64,000 nucleotides of DNA from Protopterus annectens (lineage: Eukaryota > Chordata > Ceratodontiformes > Protopteridae): assembly GCF_019279795.1 (NCBI RefSeq), contig NC_056743.1, forward strand, positions 624,957,748 through 625,021,747. The letters are read 5' to 3'. Within the stretch, counting starts at the first letter, position 1. Every line of letters starts with the position of its first letter. Below are positions 1-10,380 of the stretch, piece after piece. The notes under the pieces were generated by a model that worked only from the letters and a program-made list of their open reading frames with translations, was not told the origin of the DNA and searched no databases. The position numbers were made by a program, and so were the translations under genes.

Positions 1-399
1 TATTACACTGCAGCTATAATGCTATGGAGGACTCTGGCCGAGCTGCAGTATCTGGTTCTGTCATTAGAAGGTATGCTTGGCTTAGGGAGTAGATCCTACC
101 AGACCATGTCAGATTCAACCTTCTGGATGCACCCCTGGATAAGGACTTTGGGCCAAAAGCTGAGGCTGTACTCAAAAAGATGGAAGATAAAGCTAAACCT
201 GTGCAAACTGGTAATGACTTCCTCCAAGTTCCCACTAAACACTGGTTCTTTCCCTGTCAATCAAAATGCAGGCAAAGGAAACCCCTTGAGAGAACGGCTT
301 CAAAGGCAGCATCAGTCACAAAGGCACAGGCAATGGTCCTCGGAAACCCACTTAGGGGAGTTATAGATCACAGGGCCCCTGGTAGAAGGCAGCAATGAC

Positions 400-1850
400 C
401 CTTTCCCCTCCCCATGCCTCCAATCTCTTCAGAAAAGATAGGAGGAAGCCTATCCCTGTCCAAAGAAAATTGGTGCCTCATTACTTCAGACAAGTGGGTT
501 CTGAATGTTATCTCAAATAGTTACAGGCTGACTTTCAAAGAGCCATTAAGATACTCAGGTTACCCGGATATTTCACAAAATAAAAGAGCAGAGGCCCTTT
601 CTCATATTCATAACCTGTGCTTACAGGGTTCAGTGGAACCAGTACCAGAACACCAAATAGAGAAGGGATTCTGTTTCAGGCTATTCCTGGTTCCCAGAAC
701 GGATGGCTCTTTGTGCCCTATTCTAGACCTGACTACCCTCAGTCAATCCCTGCTGGTACTAAAGTTTAAAATGTTGACTCTTCCAAAACTTCTTCCCATG
801 ATAGCCCCTCAGGCTTTAATAGTCACCCTGGACCTATAAAATGCTTACTTGCACATTCCTACAGAGGAATCTTGCAGAAATTGTCTACATTTCAGAGGAG
901 GTACCAGTCACTTTCAATTCTCTGCACTGCCCTTTTGCTTGACTACCGCTCCCAGGGACTTCACAAAATGTTTAGCCCCTGTGATCACCTTCTGCAGAAC
1001 AAGAGGGATCCAGATTTTCCCCTATCTAGACGACTGCCTTATTCAAGCCATGAGTTGGTCAAAGCTCTTCAAAGTTCTGGCCTTCACTCAGTACCTCCTT
1101 ATCTCCTTAGGGTTCACCATAATTCTTCGCAAGTCCAAGACATACCCATCCACCAGGATAGTTTTCCTGGGGGGCTCTTCTGGATTGCTTCCTACAAAAG
1201 GCCTTACTCTCTCCAGAAAAGGTCTCCTTACTGACTCTATACTTCCAAAACATTATGCAGAGACCATGCCTCTCAGCCAAGGAATTCCTCAGAGCATTAG
1301 GCTGCATGGCGACTTGTATCCTCATGATCAATCTGGCCAGGCTACACATGAGGAAGCTCCACTGATACCTCAAGAATCTTTGGTGCCAGCAATCATAGTC
1401 CCTGGAGACAGAAATTCAGCTGATCCCAAGCCTCAAGGATGAATTGCCTGGATAATCCCCCAACATCCTCCCTTTGACTTTAACAACAGATTCTTCAGAG
1501 ACAGCCTTGGAGGCTCATTTCCAACACCATCAATCACAAGGCAGATGGGAAATTCAGCTCAGAGATAAGCACATAAATTGGAAAGAACTCATGGCAGTTC
1601 AAAAAGGCCTAATAGCTTTCAAAGAATAATGGAAACCAGGGGTCTTGCTAGTCAAAACAGCAACACCCAGATGTTCCACAAACATAAACAAAGAGACATT
1701 CACTCTTACCTTAATTGTTGACTAGTGATGCAGGTGTGGGAGACAGCTCACTCCCTGGGGTTGCACCTCATGGCAAAATTCCTCTCAGGGACCCAAAACA
1801 CACTAGTAGATCATCTTAGCAGGAATGTTTGGATCCCCATGAGTGGCATC
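400..1850 (+). pseudogene. DIRS copy 1 reverse transcriptase and RNase H region
   Basis: The region holds the RT signature FRLFLVPRTDGSLCPILDL near 680-735 and PYLDDCLIQ near 1020-1047, then an RNase H part with the TTDSSE block near 1480-1500. These match the same blocks at 43,300-44,500 in the fuller DIRS copy. The enzyme would copy element RNA into DNA. It is a fossil with several breaks and cannot be functional as it stands. Confidence 0.85.
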
Positions 1851-2259
1851 TGCACCAGTAAACATTTCTCAGCATGGTCCAAAAATGGCGATCCCCACAG
1901 ATAAATCTCTTTGCCACCAAAGAAAATACTCAACTAAAAAGGTTCTGTTCCAGAAGCAAACTACCCACAGCCTGGAGTACAGATGCTTTCTCCTTCTTTT
2001 GGCGCCACCTCTTCCTTTATGTGCCCCCCCACTCTTCTTCTTCCTCGGGTTTTCCTAAAAATCAGTGAAGATGACCCAAGGGTCATTCTGATAGCCCCAG
2101 ACTGGCCCAGGTAACACTGTTATCCTCTGCTACTAAGTTTAAACAATGAAAATCCATGGCAGTTACCTCAGAGAGTAGACCTTCTAACTCAGGACAAGGG
2201 GAGGTTTGTGCATCCCAACTTGCAGACTCAGACTGTCAACCTGGATAATCCCCCAACAT

Positions 2260-2625
2260 CCTCCCTTTGAGCATACCCTAAGCAAACAAGTTTAAGACAT
2301 TTTCAAAGAGTCTAGAAAGCCTAGTACTATGAAGTCATACTCAGCAAGTGGAAAAGATCTACATTTGGTGCCAGCAGCAAGCCCTTAGTCTTAACTCAGC
2401 CAGTATCTCTGCCATTTTAGATTACCTGGCTACACTGGTTGACAGAGGCCTATTGTTTTCTTCCATCAAAATTCACTTCTCTGGCATTTCAGCCCACATT
2501 CCTATTCTTCCTATCTTTTCCCACCCCCTTCCGAAACAATTCCTTAGGGGAGTGAGTCACATCAGACTTCCCAGGAGACAACTCACACCTCCATGGGACC
2601 TCAATTTTTTCTGGAAAATTTAACA
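2260..2625 (+). pseudogene. DIRS copy 1 tyrosine recombinase, N-terminal part
   Basis: The segment encodes ILDYLATLVDRGLLFSSIKI and HPLPKQFLRGVSHIRLPRR, matching the recombinase core-binding region at about 45,020-45,200 of the fuller copy. The recombinase of DIRS elements inserts a circular DNA intermediate. The catalytic C-terminal half is not seen in this copy. Fossil. Confidence 0.75.
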
Positions 2626-2743
2626 CTACCACTTATCAGCTTTCTCCAAGTCTAGATCAGGATTCATCACTGCCAATCCTGCAGGGCATCCTCTCTTCCC
2701 CATGAACTTCCTTCCACCCTCATTCCAGCTTTGGAAATTATCC

Positions 2744-2841
2744 CACAAGTTAGGACTGCAACAGTGAAACATGAAGAACATAATACAGTTGTGTACACCT
2801 ACCATAAATGTAGATGTTTGAGTGTATTCACTATTGCAGTC
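2744..2841 (+). repeat. DIRS copy 1 internal complementary region
   Basis: About 98 bp. The left half ends CAGTGAAACATGAAGAACAT and the right half begins AATACAGTTGTGTACACC. The right half is the reverse complement of this copy's own outer right end (3122-3181). The left half matches the reverse complement of the left end of the related element at 40970. Such a region is the known template for finishing the DIRS ends. Confidence 0.75.
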
Positions 2842-2954
2842 TCCCCCCACCCTTTGCCTACAGTAGTAGTCTTCTGTCTTCTGTAACCAAAGGACACCCT
2901 GGGTGTTCTCCCTGCTGGGCCCATTCTCTGCCTTGAACCCTTGCTTATGGTTCA

Positions 2955-3181
2955 TCCTGGGGGCAAGAAAAAACTGATGTCATGGTGTCTGCTGACTACC
3001 TTTATACCCAAGCATATTGACGTTGGATAGGGCATCCTCTAGCCTTAGTACGAGGGAGATTTTAACTGTGCTAGTTGGGCCAGCCAAGGGCTTCCACAAC
3101 AGGAAATCCCACAAGTCAGGATTGCAACAGTGAATGCACTTGAATATCTGCATTTATGGTAAATGTGTACACAATTGTACT
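2955..3181 (+). repeat. DIRS copy 1 right inverted terminal repeat
   Basis: The repeat starts with GGGCAAGAAAAAACTGATGT and ends in TGTACACAATTGTAC. It matches the right terminal repeat of the copy at 40970-46347, which carries the corresponding block from 46129 to 46347. The partner left repeat is outside the window. Confidence 0.75.
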
Positions 3182-3189
3182 TTTCTTAA

Positions 3190-3800
3190 AGGCGTCCTTC
3201 ACATTAGGCCTCCCAGGAAAGCCTGTTCCTCCTTCCTGGGACCTAAATTTTGTTTTATAAAAGTTAATTCAGGGTGCTTTTGAGTCTGCTCCTTCAGCTT
3301 CCTTACAGCATTGTTCTTGGAAGACTGTTCTTTTAGCTCTTACCTCTGCCCGATGGGTGTCTCAGTTGCAGGCCTTTATGGCTGTCCCTCCTTCGTTTTT
3401 TTTTCATAAGGAAAGGTTGTCCCATCATACTAATCCTTCTTTAATGCCCATGATGGTTGAGTTGTCCCTTAAAGTGGGCAAATGAATAGACTGACTTTTC
3501 TCTTCTTCACAATCTGCTAGTGGGAATATTCTTCACACCTTGAATTTGCCTAGACAACTCGGATATTTAGATAAAACTAAAACCATTTGTAGATTAGATC
3601 AGCTTTTTGTTTCCTTTCATCCTAGGTCTTTAGGTTTGGCTGTTTCCAAGCAAACCATTTCTTCGTGTGTATCTAAAGTCATTCCTTTTTGTTATTCCTT
3701 TCATAGGAAAAGTCTTCCTTCTTCTGTTAAAGCTATAAATTGGATTTGATTTCTAGAGCTAGAGCTGGTTTTGCCAGGACCATTCTTCATGGCTTTCTTG
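3190..3800 (+). pseudogene. DIRS copy 2 tyrosine recombinase, C-terminal half
   Basis: The translated blocks AVSKQTISSCVSKVIPFCYS (3639-3698) and LGYLDKTKTICRLDQLF nearby correspond to AISKQTISKWIVHCIHFCYK at 45,599-45,658 in the fuller copy. That is the catalytic half of a DIRS tyrosine recombinase. Fossil with several breaks. Confidence 0.75.
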
Positions 3801-3853
3801 AGGGCTCTGCTGGTCTTCATCCTGCCAACTTTCTTCCTGAGTTGTTGTACTCC

Positions 3854-3955
3854 CTATTGTAAAGAATACTGCATCAGTGATATGGAAGGACATGGTACAG
3901 TTGTGTAAAATCTTACCATAACAGTAGATGTTCTTCTCTTCACTGTTGCAGTATT
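3854..3955 (+). repeat. DIRS copy 2 internal complementary region
   Basis: A block starting CTATTGTAAAGAATACTGCA and ending CTTCACTGTTGCAGTATTTG. Its right half is the reverse complement of the outer right end at 4215-4290 (ATTATGGTAAGATTTTACAT). It has the same architecture as in copy 1 and in the element at 40970, but the sequence is diverged, which marks a distinct subfamily. Confidence 0.65.
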
Positions 3956-4084
3956 TGCTCCCTCTCTCCTCCCCCTGATCTTTTTTTCCTTTTGGATGTA
4001 CTTGCTGCTTACTAGTATCCTTAGACTGACATTCTTACTGGGCTTTTTCAGTTTTGAGGGTGTTTTTTTTTCACTTTTGAGGAT

Positions 4085-4290
4085 GGTATGTCCTGACATC
4101 ACTTTTATGCCCTACATAGTGCATGGGGAGCATACATGTGACGTACTGGGTACTCATTGCAACCTAAAGGCTTTGGTATACTGGCTGGAAGTTGGGCTGC
4201 CCTAGGCAGGGAATCTCTATTGTAAAGAATGCTGCAGCAGTGAAGAGAAGAACATTTAACATTATGGTAAGATTTTACATAACTGTATTT
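4085..4290 (+). repeat. DIRS copy 2 right inverted terminal repeat
   Basis: The end is recognised by GTAAAGAATGCTGCAGCAGT followed by ATTATGGTAAGATTTTACAT and AACTGTATT, complementary to the right half of the internal complementary region at 3854-3955. The inner boundary is uncertain. Confidence 0.6.
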
Positions 4291-4329
4291 TCTGCACTTT
4301 GAGAGCACTTAACATTCTGCTTATTTGTC

Positions 4330-6020
4330 CAGTATTCATGTTGAGAAGCTGTATGGATTCCCCTTCCCCCATTCCTTCCATGAATCCACAATCCTCACTG
4401 AGTAGTAAGTTGCCATGATCTGCTACCTGTATCTTTTACTCCCCCTCTCTCCTTTCATAGTGTGCATGCGTCTTGTCTTCTGACCTCTAGTGAGAAAAGT
4501 TCTGGCTGCACCAGTCTGTTGTTGTCTCCTTTCCCTTCCATCTCATGCACCTTGCTGAGGGCTTTCCTCTGAACTCCTTTAAGCAGCTTTCTGTTCCTTT
4601 ACTTGTAAGTGATTCAGAACTGCACACAGTATTCAGGGTGTGGCCCAACCTCAGCCTAATAGAGCTTCTGGAGTCTATCCCTCTGAGTCTTTATCCCACA
4701 TTCTGTTTGCTGCTGCCACTGGTCTCACTCTGCTCCTGGGGAGTCTTTTGCAGATGTAGTCAGCACCTCCATACCCTTTGGTTTCTCTTGCTATCAGTTC
4801 CACTCCTCTCACCCCATCTGATGCATCACATAAGGTTTACTGTGGCCCAAGTCCAGTGCTAAATGATTCTGACCTTAACATCAAGTGCAACCTTTCTGCC
4901 CCTTCTTTAGGTTTTCCATGTCATTCTTTGACCGTTTCCTTCATCTTTCAGTGCTGCACCATTCTTTTATCAGTGTAGAAGTTTATCTTTTTTTGTTTTC
5001 TATCAGTTACGTAAGAAGCAAACACACTGAATAGTTCTGAACCCAAGACATTGACCCCCTGTAGTGCTCTGCTAGTTACTTTCTTTATTATTGATATTGT
5101 CCATCTTATCACAACTTCCATCGTCCCATCCTTCTGATATGCAGCATTCCAATTAATCTGTCTTGATTCCACTCCCCCATCTCATCCAGTTTACCATCGT
5201 TTGCCTGTGATGGACCTTGTCAGAGGTTTTGATAAAGTCCGTGTAGATCACATCTACCCGTATACTTCTGACAAGTTTTCCTGTAACTGTGGTATAACAC
5301 TGGATCCGTTTGAATGAACACTTCTGTGTTGGTTGCAGTCCTGGAGTTTGTCTTCTAGGAATGTAGTGTTTATTTCAGGATTCTTTTCATGACTTTCCCC
5401 GGCATTGCTGTCAGTCTAATAGGCCTGTAGTTCACCAGATTTCTCCTAATCCCCTTTTGTATAACGATATTAGAGTTGCTGTTCTGACAGATTCTGAGTA
5501 CTCTGGAAGGCAACCCATCTGTTCCATGTGCTTTATCTTTTCTCTCTACCCCCCTGCATTACTATCCTGGTGTCCAGTGCTTTAATAACTCAGCTATACT
5601 CCCTTTGCACTGTCTTTGTTTTCTTTTATGAAGACTGAAGCTAAGTATTCATTTAATATCCATGTTTTTTGCTTGTTTTCTGTATTTTTCCCATCTTTTC
5701 TTGGGCTTGTAAGGTCTGACATTTCCCTTCCTGTTTTCTGGAGTATATTTAAAGAAGCCCTTTTTTACTTTCTTGATTACATCTATAAACTCTTTTCAGT
5801 TTCTAATTTGCTGTCCCAAGTACTTTTGTCACTTTTCTTTTAGCCTTCTTGTACTGATCCTCCCTCCCGTACTCATCACTTCCTTTACACCTCGTATAAG
5901 TCTTGCCTTTTGTCTCAATTTCTGTTCTCAAAGTCCTGTTTAAAGAAACTGGCCTTTTATTTTTCTTGCCTTTTCTATTATGTCATCCTTGCATCCTTTT
6001 CCATAGCACTGAGTGTGGTT
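4330..6020 (-). mobile_element. CR1/L3-type LINE, antisense, old and 5'-truncated
   Basis: Read on the minus strand, the stretch 5,220-5,265 encodes VDVIYTDFIKTSDKV, a worn version of the RT block VDVVYLDFSKAFDKV found in CR1 LINEs. Further blocks follow in CR1 order: the region complementary to GTCAGTCTAATAGGCCTGTA (5,410-5,430) is the RPISLT box, and CAGAACTGCACACAGTATTC (4,616-4,635) is the familiar antisense form of the CR1 RT C-terminus. No long frame remains open, so the copy is ancient. The 3' end is on the left, near 4,330-4,450. The 5' (right) edge is diffuse, around 6,020. CR1 and L3 are hard to separate at this degree of decay. Confidence 0.7.
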
Positions 6021-6083
6021 GTTACATTAAGACACACCATCGTACTAAGCGCAGGTGTGGGCAGACCCTACTTGTTTGACATC

Positions 6084-6135
6084 CCAATGGGGTTAGGCAA
6101 GTATTTTATTTATTTATTTTACATTTGTTGACCAG
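6084..6135 (-). repeat. AT-rich tail of the L2/Rex-like LINE or its SINE
   Basis: TATTTATTTATTTTACATTT followed by GTTGACCAG matches the antisense 3' tail of the LINE at 51705-55290 and of the SINE at 26005-26243. Only the terminal 50 bases are recognisable. Confidence 0.5.
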
Positions 6136-7669
6136 TTATAATTCTGTAACATTTTTTCAACATAAAAAGCATAAGGCTAAAGTATAAAAAAAATTGAAAG
6201 TCTGACATTATAAACTTCATGTCAGTGATGGTGAGTGGTGTGAGGGCGCAAGTCCCCCGATGGGATGTTATGCTATCTGTTTTTTACATCTCATGTTCTT
6301 AAAAACAATTGAAAAGTTGATCTGCTGGTATAGAGCCAGCCCACATCACACTAGGGTGGTGCTTGCTACTGTGCATCCTGGTGTTTCCTAAAATAAACAA
6401 TCACCGCCCTGAGTACTGCATCAGTTAACCATGACTATAGCTTGTTTCCTCAATTTTCTTCTAATTTTCTAAGTCATCTTTTGACTTTCTCTCTAGCACA
6501 GCATAATGACTGTTCTAAAATTCCACACTGTTGTCTTTGTTTTTGTATTTAACACGCACACTGTGAAGAAGCCTTCAGCCTGTCATGTATGGTATAACAC
6601 AGGCTTAATACTGACTTCAGAATCTTTACCCGAATCTCCACACAGTAAAAAAGCATGCAATCTGCTTCCCTTTACTTTTACCCTTTCTAATAGCTGTAAA
6701 CTGTGTGTGTTGTAACCTGTCATATAGAAGAACTAAGTGCTGTGTTATAGGGAATTTATGAGGTAGCAGCATTACTGTGAAATGACTGCAAAAGTATAGT
6801 TTTAACAGTGTACTTGCATATCATGGTTATTACAACAGTGTAACTACAGTTCAAAAAACTGTACTATGTGCACATTATTCAGTTTCTGTTTCTTGCTGTA
6901 AATTGTGTGTGTTTGATAGGAGTCTGGATTATTCTTCCATGTTTGGAGATTATACCTCTGCTTTTCCAGATTTTTGATTATTTTTTTGAATATTCAAAAT
7001 TACCTGTTTTATTTTTCCTGGATACTTTTTACTGTTTCTTAGTATTGGATTATTCCTTTAGACACTCCAGCAACTTCTGTTCAATGGTTATTCTGAGATA
7101 GCAGTTTGCTTAACTGAGTAATTTGATCCTGTGTTAAAGTTCCTTTTCATGCCATCCTGTCCACTTGGCTTGTATTATAATGTGCTGGAATTCGTAGTCT
7201 TCAGTAAAAGTTCTGAACTCTAGTAAATGTTGAACGGTTGTCATAAATTCCATTTCTAGCAAAAATACTTTTCAGTACTTAAAGTGGCACTTGTCCTTCA
7301 GTTTAAATGTCAGTGGCAACAGAATATTAGTCAATATAAATTAGATACTGGTCATAAATGAAAGTAGATATGTTTTGACCGTGTTCCATGGTGACTCTGG
7401 TGATCAAATCATAGCACCTCTTCCTTAGGATTCTTACTATAGAACTTTCTGTAGATATACCAGGTTTGCACTATTTTTCTATCTCTTGACATTTTATGGG
7501 AATTACAGAACATCTCAGGCTTTCTGTTTACACCTCACAATTGCTTTTCTTATTTGATCAGATATAGTCACTACAATTGTTCAGATTAAGACCATTTTGT
7601 TTTGCTCATCTGTGGGGGTGGCTGGACATGTGTGTCCATTGAGGTGACAGGCAATAATTCCAGACATCA
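6136..7669. other. No recognisable feature
   Basis: AT-rich sequence with short open frames only. None has a domain, a codon bias or splice context that I would defend. Confidence 0.5.
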
Positions 7670-7845
7670 GAGTTTCATACTTATTATTAAAAAAATAGTT
7701 ATTGTTGCAAAACCTGTTGTTTTATTAACTTTAAATGAATTATTGTAACATTTAAAACCTGTCCCTAGTTTGGGGCCTTTGTTTCTCCTCTTCCATTATC
7801 TTTGCTGTTGTCTTGAATTCCTGAGCAAGGAGGTTGAGAGGTATG
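7670..7845 (-). mobile_element. M-family DNA transposon remnant, inverted copy
   Basis: GTTGAGAGGTATG at about 7831-7843 is the terminal motif of family M (see 24055-24348). The reverse complement of 7,750-7,800 contains CCCCAAACTAGGGACAGG and TTTTAAATGTTAC, the same interior blocks in the same order. Opposite orientation to the other copies. Confidence 0.5.
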
Positions 7846-7879
7846 CCGGCAGCAGTCACACTTTGGCTACTCTGTGGTA

Positions 7880-8115
7880 CAGGTCTGCTGTCAGCTGCAA
7901 TGTATGCCATTATTTACTGTAATCCTCAGTAATTTACTAGAAAAGAGAGCCCTGGCAAAAGTATGAAACAAAATCAGGGACAATTGACAACTCTGCAGTA
8001 TTGTTACCGTTGCAGCAGCAGCGCAGACACTAGTAGATTATTAGCTTTACAAATGGTAAAATAAAATGCAGTAACGAATGTCAGAAAAACAGGTTTTTAC
8101 ACTACAGCTTATTCT
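7880..8115 (+). mobile_element. M-family related fragment
   Basis: The segment TCAGTAATTTACTAGAAAAG ... AAATCAGGGACAATTGACAA resembles 8,755-8,935 along its length, including the GTAGATTATTAGC / TAAGAGTACTACC and ATGGTAAAATAAAATGCAGT / ATGGCAAATAAAAAGTAGT pairs. It is a partial copy without visible ends. Confidence 0.45.
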
Positions 8116-8272
8116 AATGTATAACCTCCTTGTGAATGAGCTGGCCCTGAGATGTTTTGTTAAAAGTGGGATGTGGTTGTTGGTGCTATAAAGGGGGCTC
8201 ACCATCCTCACAAATATTGATTATATCCAGGGGGTAGACCTGACAATACTAAAGAAATATTTTATAAATATT

Positions 8273-8657
8273 ACTCTAAATTGCTTAGAAAGGGCGGCCA
8301 CGGTGGTGCAGTGGTTAGCATTGCCGCCTCACAGCAAGAAGTTCTCCGGTTCGATCCTCGGCTGGGGTGCCTTCTGTGCGGAGTCTGCATGTCCTCCCTG
8401 TGGTCGCGTGGGTTTCCTCCGGGTGCTCCGGTTTCCTCCCACATCCCAAAGACATGCTGCAGGTGGATTGGACACTCTAAATTGGCCCTAGGTGTGTGTG
8501 TGAGTGTGCCTTCTGTGGAAGGTTGGGCGCCGGGCTGGCAACTCGACACCGTAAAACTCCACTGCCAATTAATGTGCGGACAAGGTGATCCGCTGTGGCG
8601 ACCCCTAACCGGGAAAAAGCCGAAAGAAGACGAAGAAGACTCTAAATTGCTTAGAAA
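8273..8657. repeat. 19-bp target-site duplication around SINE-A
   Basis: ACTCTAAATTGCTTAGAAA occurs at 8273-8291 and again, without a mismatch, at 8639-8657. It directly flanks the SINE body. A perfect 19-bp duplication points to a young LINE-driven insertion. Confidence 0.9.
8292..8638 (+). mobile_element. SINE-A, tRNA-derived, full-length, young
   Basis: A 347-bp body with a tRNA-like head: an A-box-like GGTGCAGTGGTTAGCATTG and a B-box-like GGTTCGATCC. Then come the GTGTGGAGTCTGCATGTCC-type block, the GGTTTCCTCCGGGTGCTCC block and the CACTCTAAATTGGCCCTAGG block that many fish and shark SINEs share. It ends in CGACCCCTAACCGGG and an (AGAAG)n-type tail. RNA polymerase III would transcribe it from the internal boxes. 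The perfect 19-bp flanking duplication defines both ends. Open frames across it are by chance. The tail resembles one seen in ray-finned fish genomes, recalled from memory and not searched. Confidence 0.85.
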
Positions 8658-9119
8658 ATTAATAGCATAACAGCCACTGTATCAGTATGCATTTTCTGAA
8701 GAATAAGAAGTTTGAAACTCTAATCTGTGCCATTACTGATTGGTTGTAACTCTCAGTGATTTACCAGAAAAATCTGAAATTTTATCAGGGGTAGAGCAAA
8801 AATATAAGGTAAAACCAGGGACGATTACAAGTTAGCACTGGTATTCCAACAGCGTACAAACTATTAAGAGTACTACCTTTAAAAATGGCAAATAAAAAGT
8901 AGTAACAATGATCACAGAAACATTCATTTGCCTGTGTGCTGTTAAAGTGGGAGTGATTACATTTTCCTTTTCCCATGGAGACATAGCACAGAGGGTGTGG
9001 CTTGCTTCTGAGCATCTCGGTGCATCATAATTTGAACAATCTCCATATTCACTTATTGGACTTGAATGTGAGACCTTAAATTCAGTTGATCTCATCTCTG
9101 TACATCTGGTAGTGTCTAA

Positions 9120-9965
9120 ATATTAGGATGCACTGCTAACTAACTGATCTGGCCATCCTTTCTTTTTAAGTTTCTTGAATTACTGCATTTTCTTTATTGT
9201 GCTGAGTATATTCTTTGGGTTCCAACAGAATACAATGTCTGCCTTTCTGCAAATGGTGGTAATTTTTCTCCTTGAAATAAGCTGTGCTGAGTAGATTAGC
9301 ACCATGCCTGGTGTGTAAGTTTTAAGTTACAGTATTGTCAATTTTTCAATATTCTTTGCAATTCTTTGTGTAGATTCTTCCTGAATATGCTGTGTTGGTT
9401 TATAATCTCTCTCCACCAGCATTGGTTTACCATAAATATAGTTGTGGAATTTCGCACTTCCTTAGACAAATAGCTAACATCTCTTTCTCCGTTTAAGAAG
9501 AGCTAGTCTTTGCAGCTGTAAGTGAGCTGTCCTGTTGAAGCAGTACAGTCCCAAGTCCATATGAATCGCATCTCATTTGCAGCACAGCTGATTCACCCAC
9601 ATCATATTTTACAGTTGCTGCATTGTTCACAGTAACTCAAAATGCCTTTCCTGTTTAGTGGTCGGTTACACATATCATCATTCTCTTAGAAGATTCCATA
9701 GTAGCATGTTGTCATCTGACATGTTTGGTATAAAATTGGAGAAATACTGAACCATTCCTAAAACTTTCGTTAATGGTTGTCTGCCTTTTAGCTTTGGCAT
9801 AAGCATAACAGCTATCATTGTGCTTTTGACTGTGTTCTGGTTCTGGGCTGTCTGATACAGTCCTTTTCTGACAACTGGACTTTTCATCCAAGGTCCTTTT
9901 ATTTGATGATGCAGCATTCACCTTGATGTCATCATTTATGGTTTTTTGCATGTCCAGCAAAGGTG
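9120..9965 (-). mobile_element. Ty3/Gypsy pol fragment, antisense fossil
   Basis: On the minus strand 9,690-9,800 encodes LTKVLGMVQYFSNFIPNMSD, the end-of-RT block usually written FLGMVNYLSKFIPNLS in Ty3/Gypsy elements. Downstream (lower coordinates) an RNase H-like block with GLGTVLLQQ and TEKEMLAI is recognisable. No terminal repeats, gag or integrase were seen. The fragment is heavily broken and old. The Gypsy assignment is by motif only. Confidence 0.6.
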
Positions 9966-10334
9966 TCAGATGCCTGTGTTTATGGTAACTGTGATAACCG
10001 TGTCTTAAACCTCACTTTGGACATTTCTTCGCCATGTTTAATGTAGTATTGAACTTTTTGTAGTCATTGAGCATTACCAGTATGCTGCAAGGCTCTGGCA
10101 TTATTCTATAGTTGCTCATTTTCCTCTTCTATTAAGTTTATTTTTGCGTGTTTTGATTTTTGTTTTTAACTTCTTGTATTTACTTCCTTATAATTTGTGT
10201 TGTTGAGTGAAGTGTTTAAACAAGCGCTGTGACAAACTTGAACTTAAACGTAAGACTGATCAGATATTTTTCTGTCACAGAGCACTCCATAGAATAGTGC
10301 AGCTACCAAATAAACTATTCATCGTTTCCTTCTG

Positions 10335-10380
10335 GTTAGGGGCCACCACAGCGGAACAAGGGTCCGCAGAACAATTATTA
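10335..10380 (-). repeat. SINE-A 3' tail fragment
   Basis: GTTAGGGGCCACCACAGCGG and GGTCCGCAGAACAATTATTA are the reverse complement of the SINE-A block CCAATTAATGTGCGG...CCGCTGTGGCGACCCC at 8,560-8,610. Only about 46 bases are present. Confidence 0.6.

Larger units (their letters stand above)
1..3181 (+). mobile_element. DIRS-type retroelement, right part (copy 1), fossil
   Basis: The first base already lies inside the element: positions 1-130 resemble the gag-end segment near 42,700 of the fuller copy at 40970-46347, so the left end is outside the window. In order one sees the end of the gag-like region, a reverse transcriptase with the YLDD box near 1020-1040, RNase H, the N-terminal part of a tyrosine recombinase, an internal complementary region and the right inverted terminal repeat. 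This order is that of the DIRS order, which integrates with a tyrosine recombinase and makes no target duplication. The copy is clearly broken in many places and shorter than the fuller copy. Sequence right of 3181 belongs to a different DIRS subfamily, so this copy probably inserted into it. Confidence 0.85.
3182..4290 (+). mobile_element. DIRS-type retroelement, right end only (copy 2), fossil
   Basis: A second DIRS subfamily. It begins abruptly inside a recombinase region, directly at the right end of copy 1, and runs through its own internal complementary region and right inverted repeat. The most economical reading is that copy 1 inserted into copy 2, whose left part would then lie upstream of the window. 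Both are on the plus strand. Copy 2 is decayed, with many breaks, and is probably the older of the two because it is the host of the insertion. Confidence 0.7.
8205..8860 (+). mobile_element. M-family DNA transposon copy, split by a SINE
   Basis: The left part (AATATTACTCTAAATTGCTT) and the right part (CATTTTCTGAAGAATAAGAA, then AGCAAAAATATAAGG) correspond to consecutive parts of the M copy at 23507-24022. The SINE at 8292-8638 interrupts them. The M copy is therefore older than the SINE. Confidence 0.55.

Noticed and set aside
8271-8670. Open frames of 62-129 codons on both strands
   Set aside because: They fall on the SINE-A body, which is an RNA-polymerase-III-type non-coding element.
9961-10170. 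Minus-strand coiled-coil-like text that looked like a kinesin-type retrocopy
   Set aside because: Stops interrupt it and the neighbouring sequence is Ty3/Gypsy pol; the resemblance is too weak to call.
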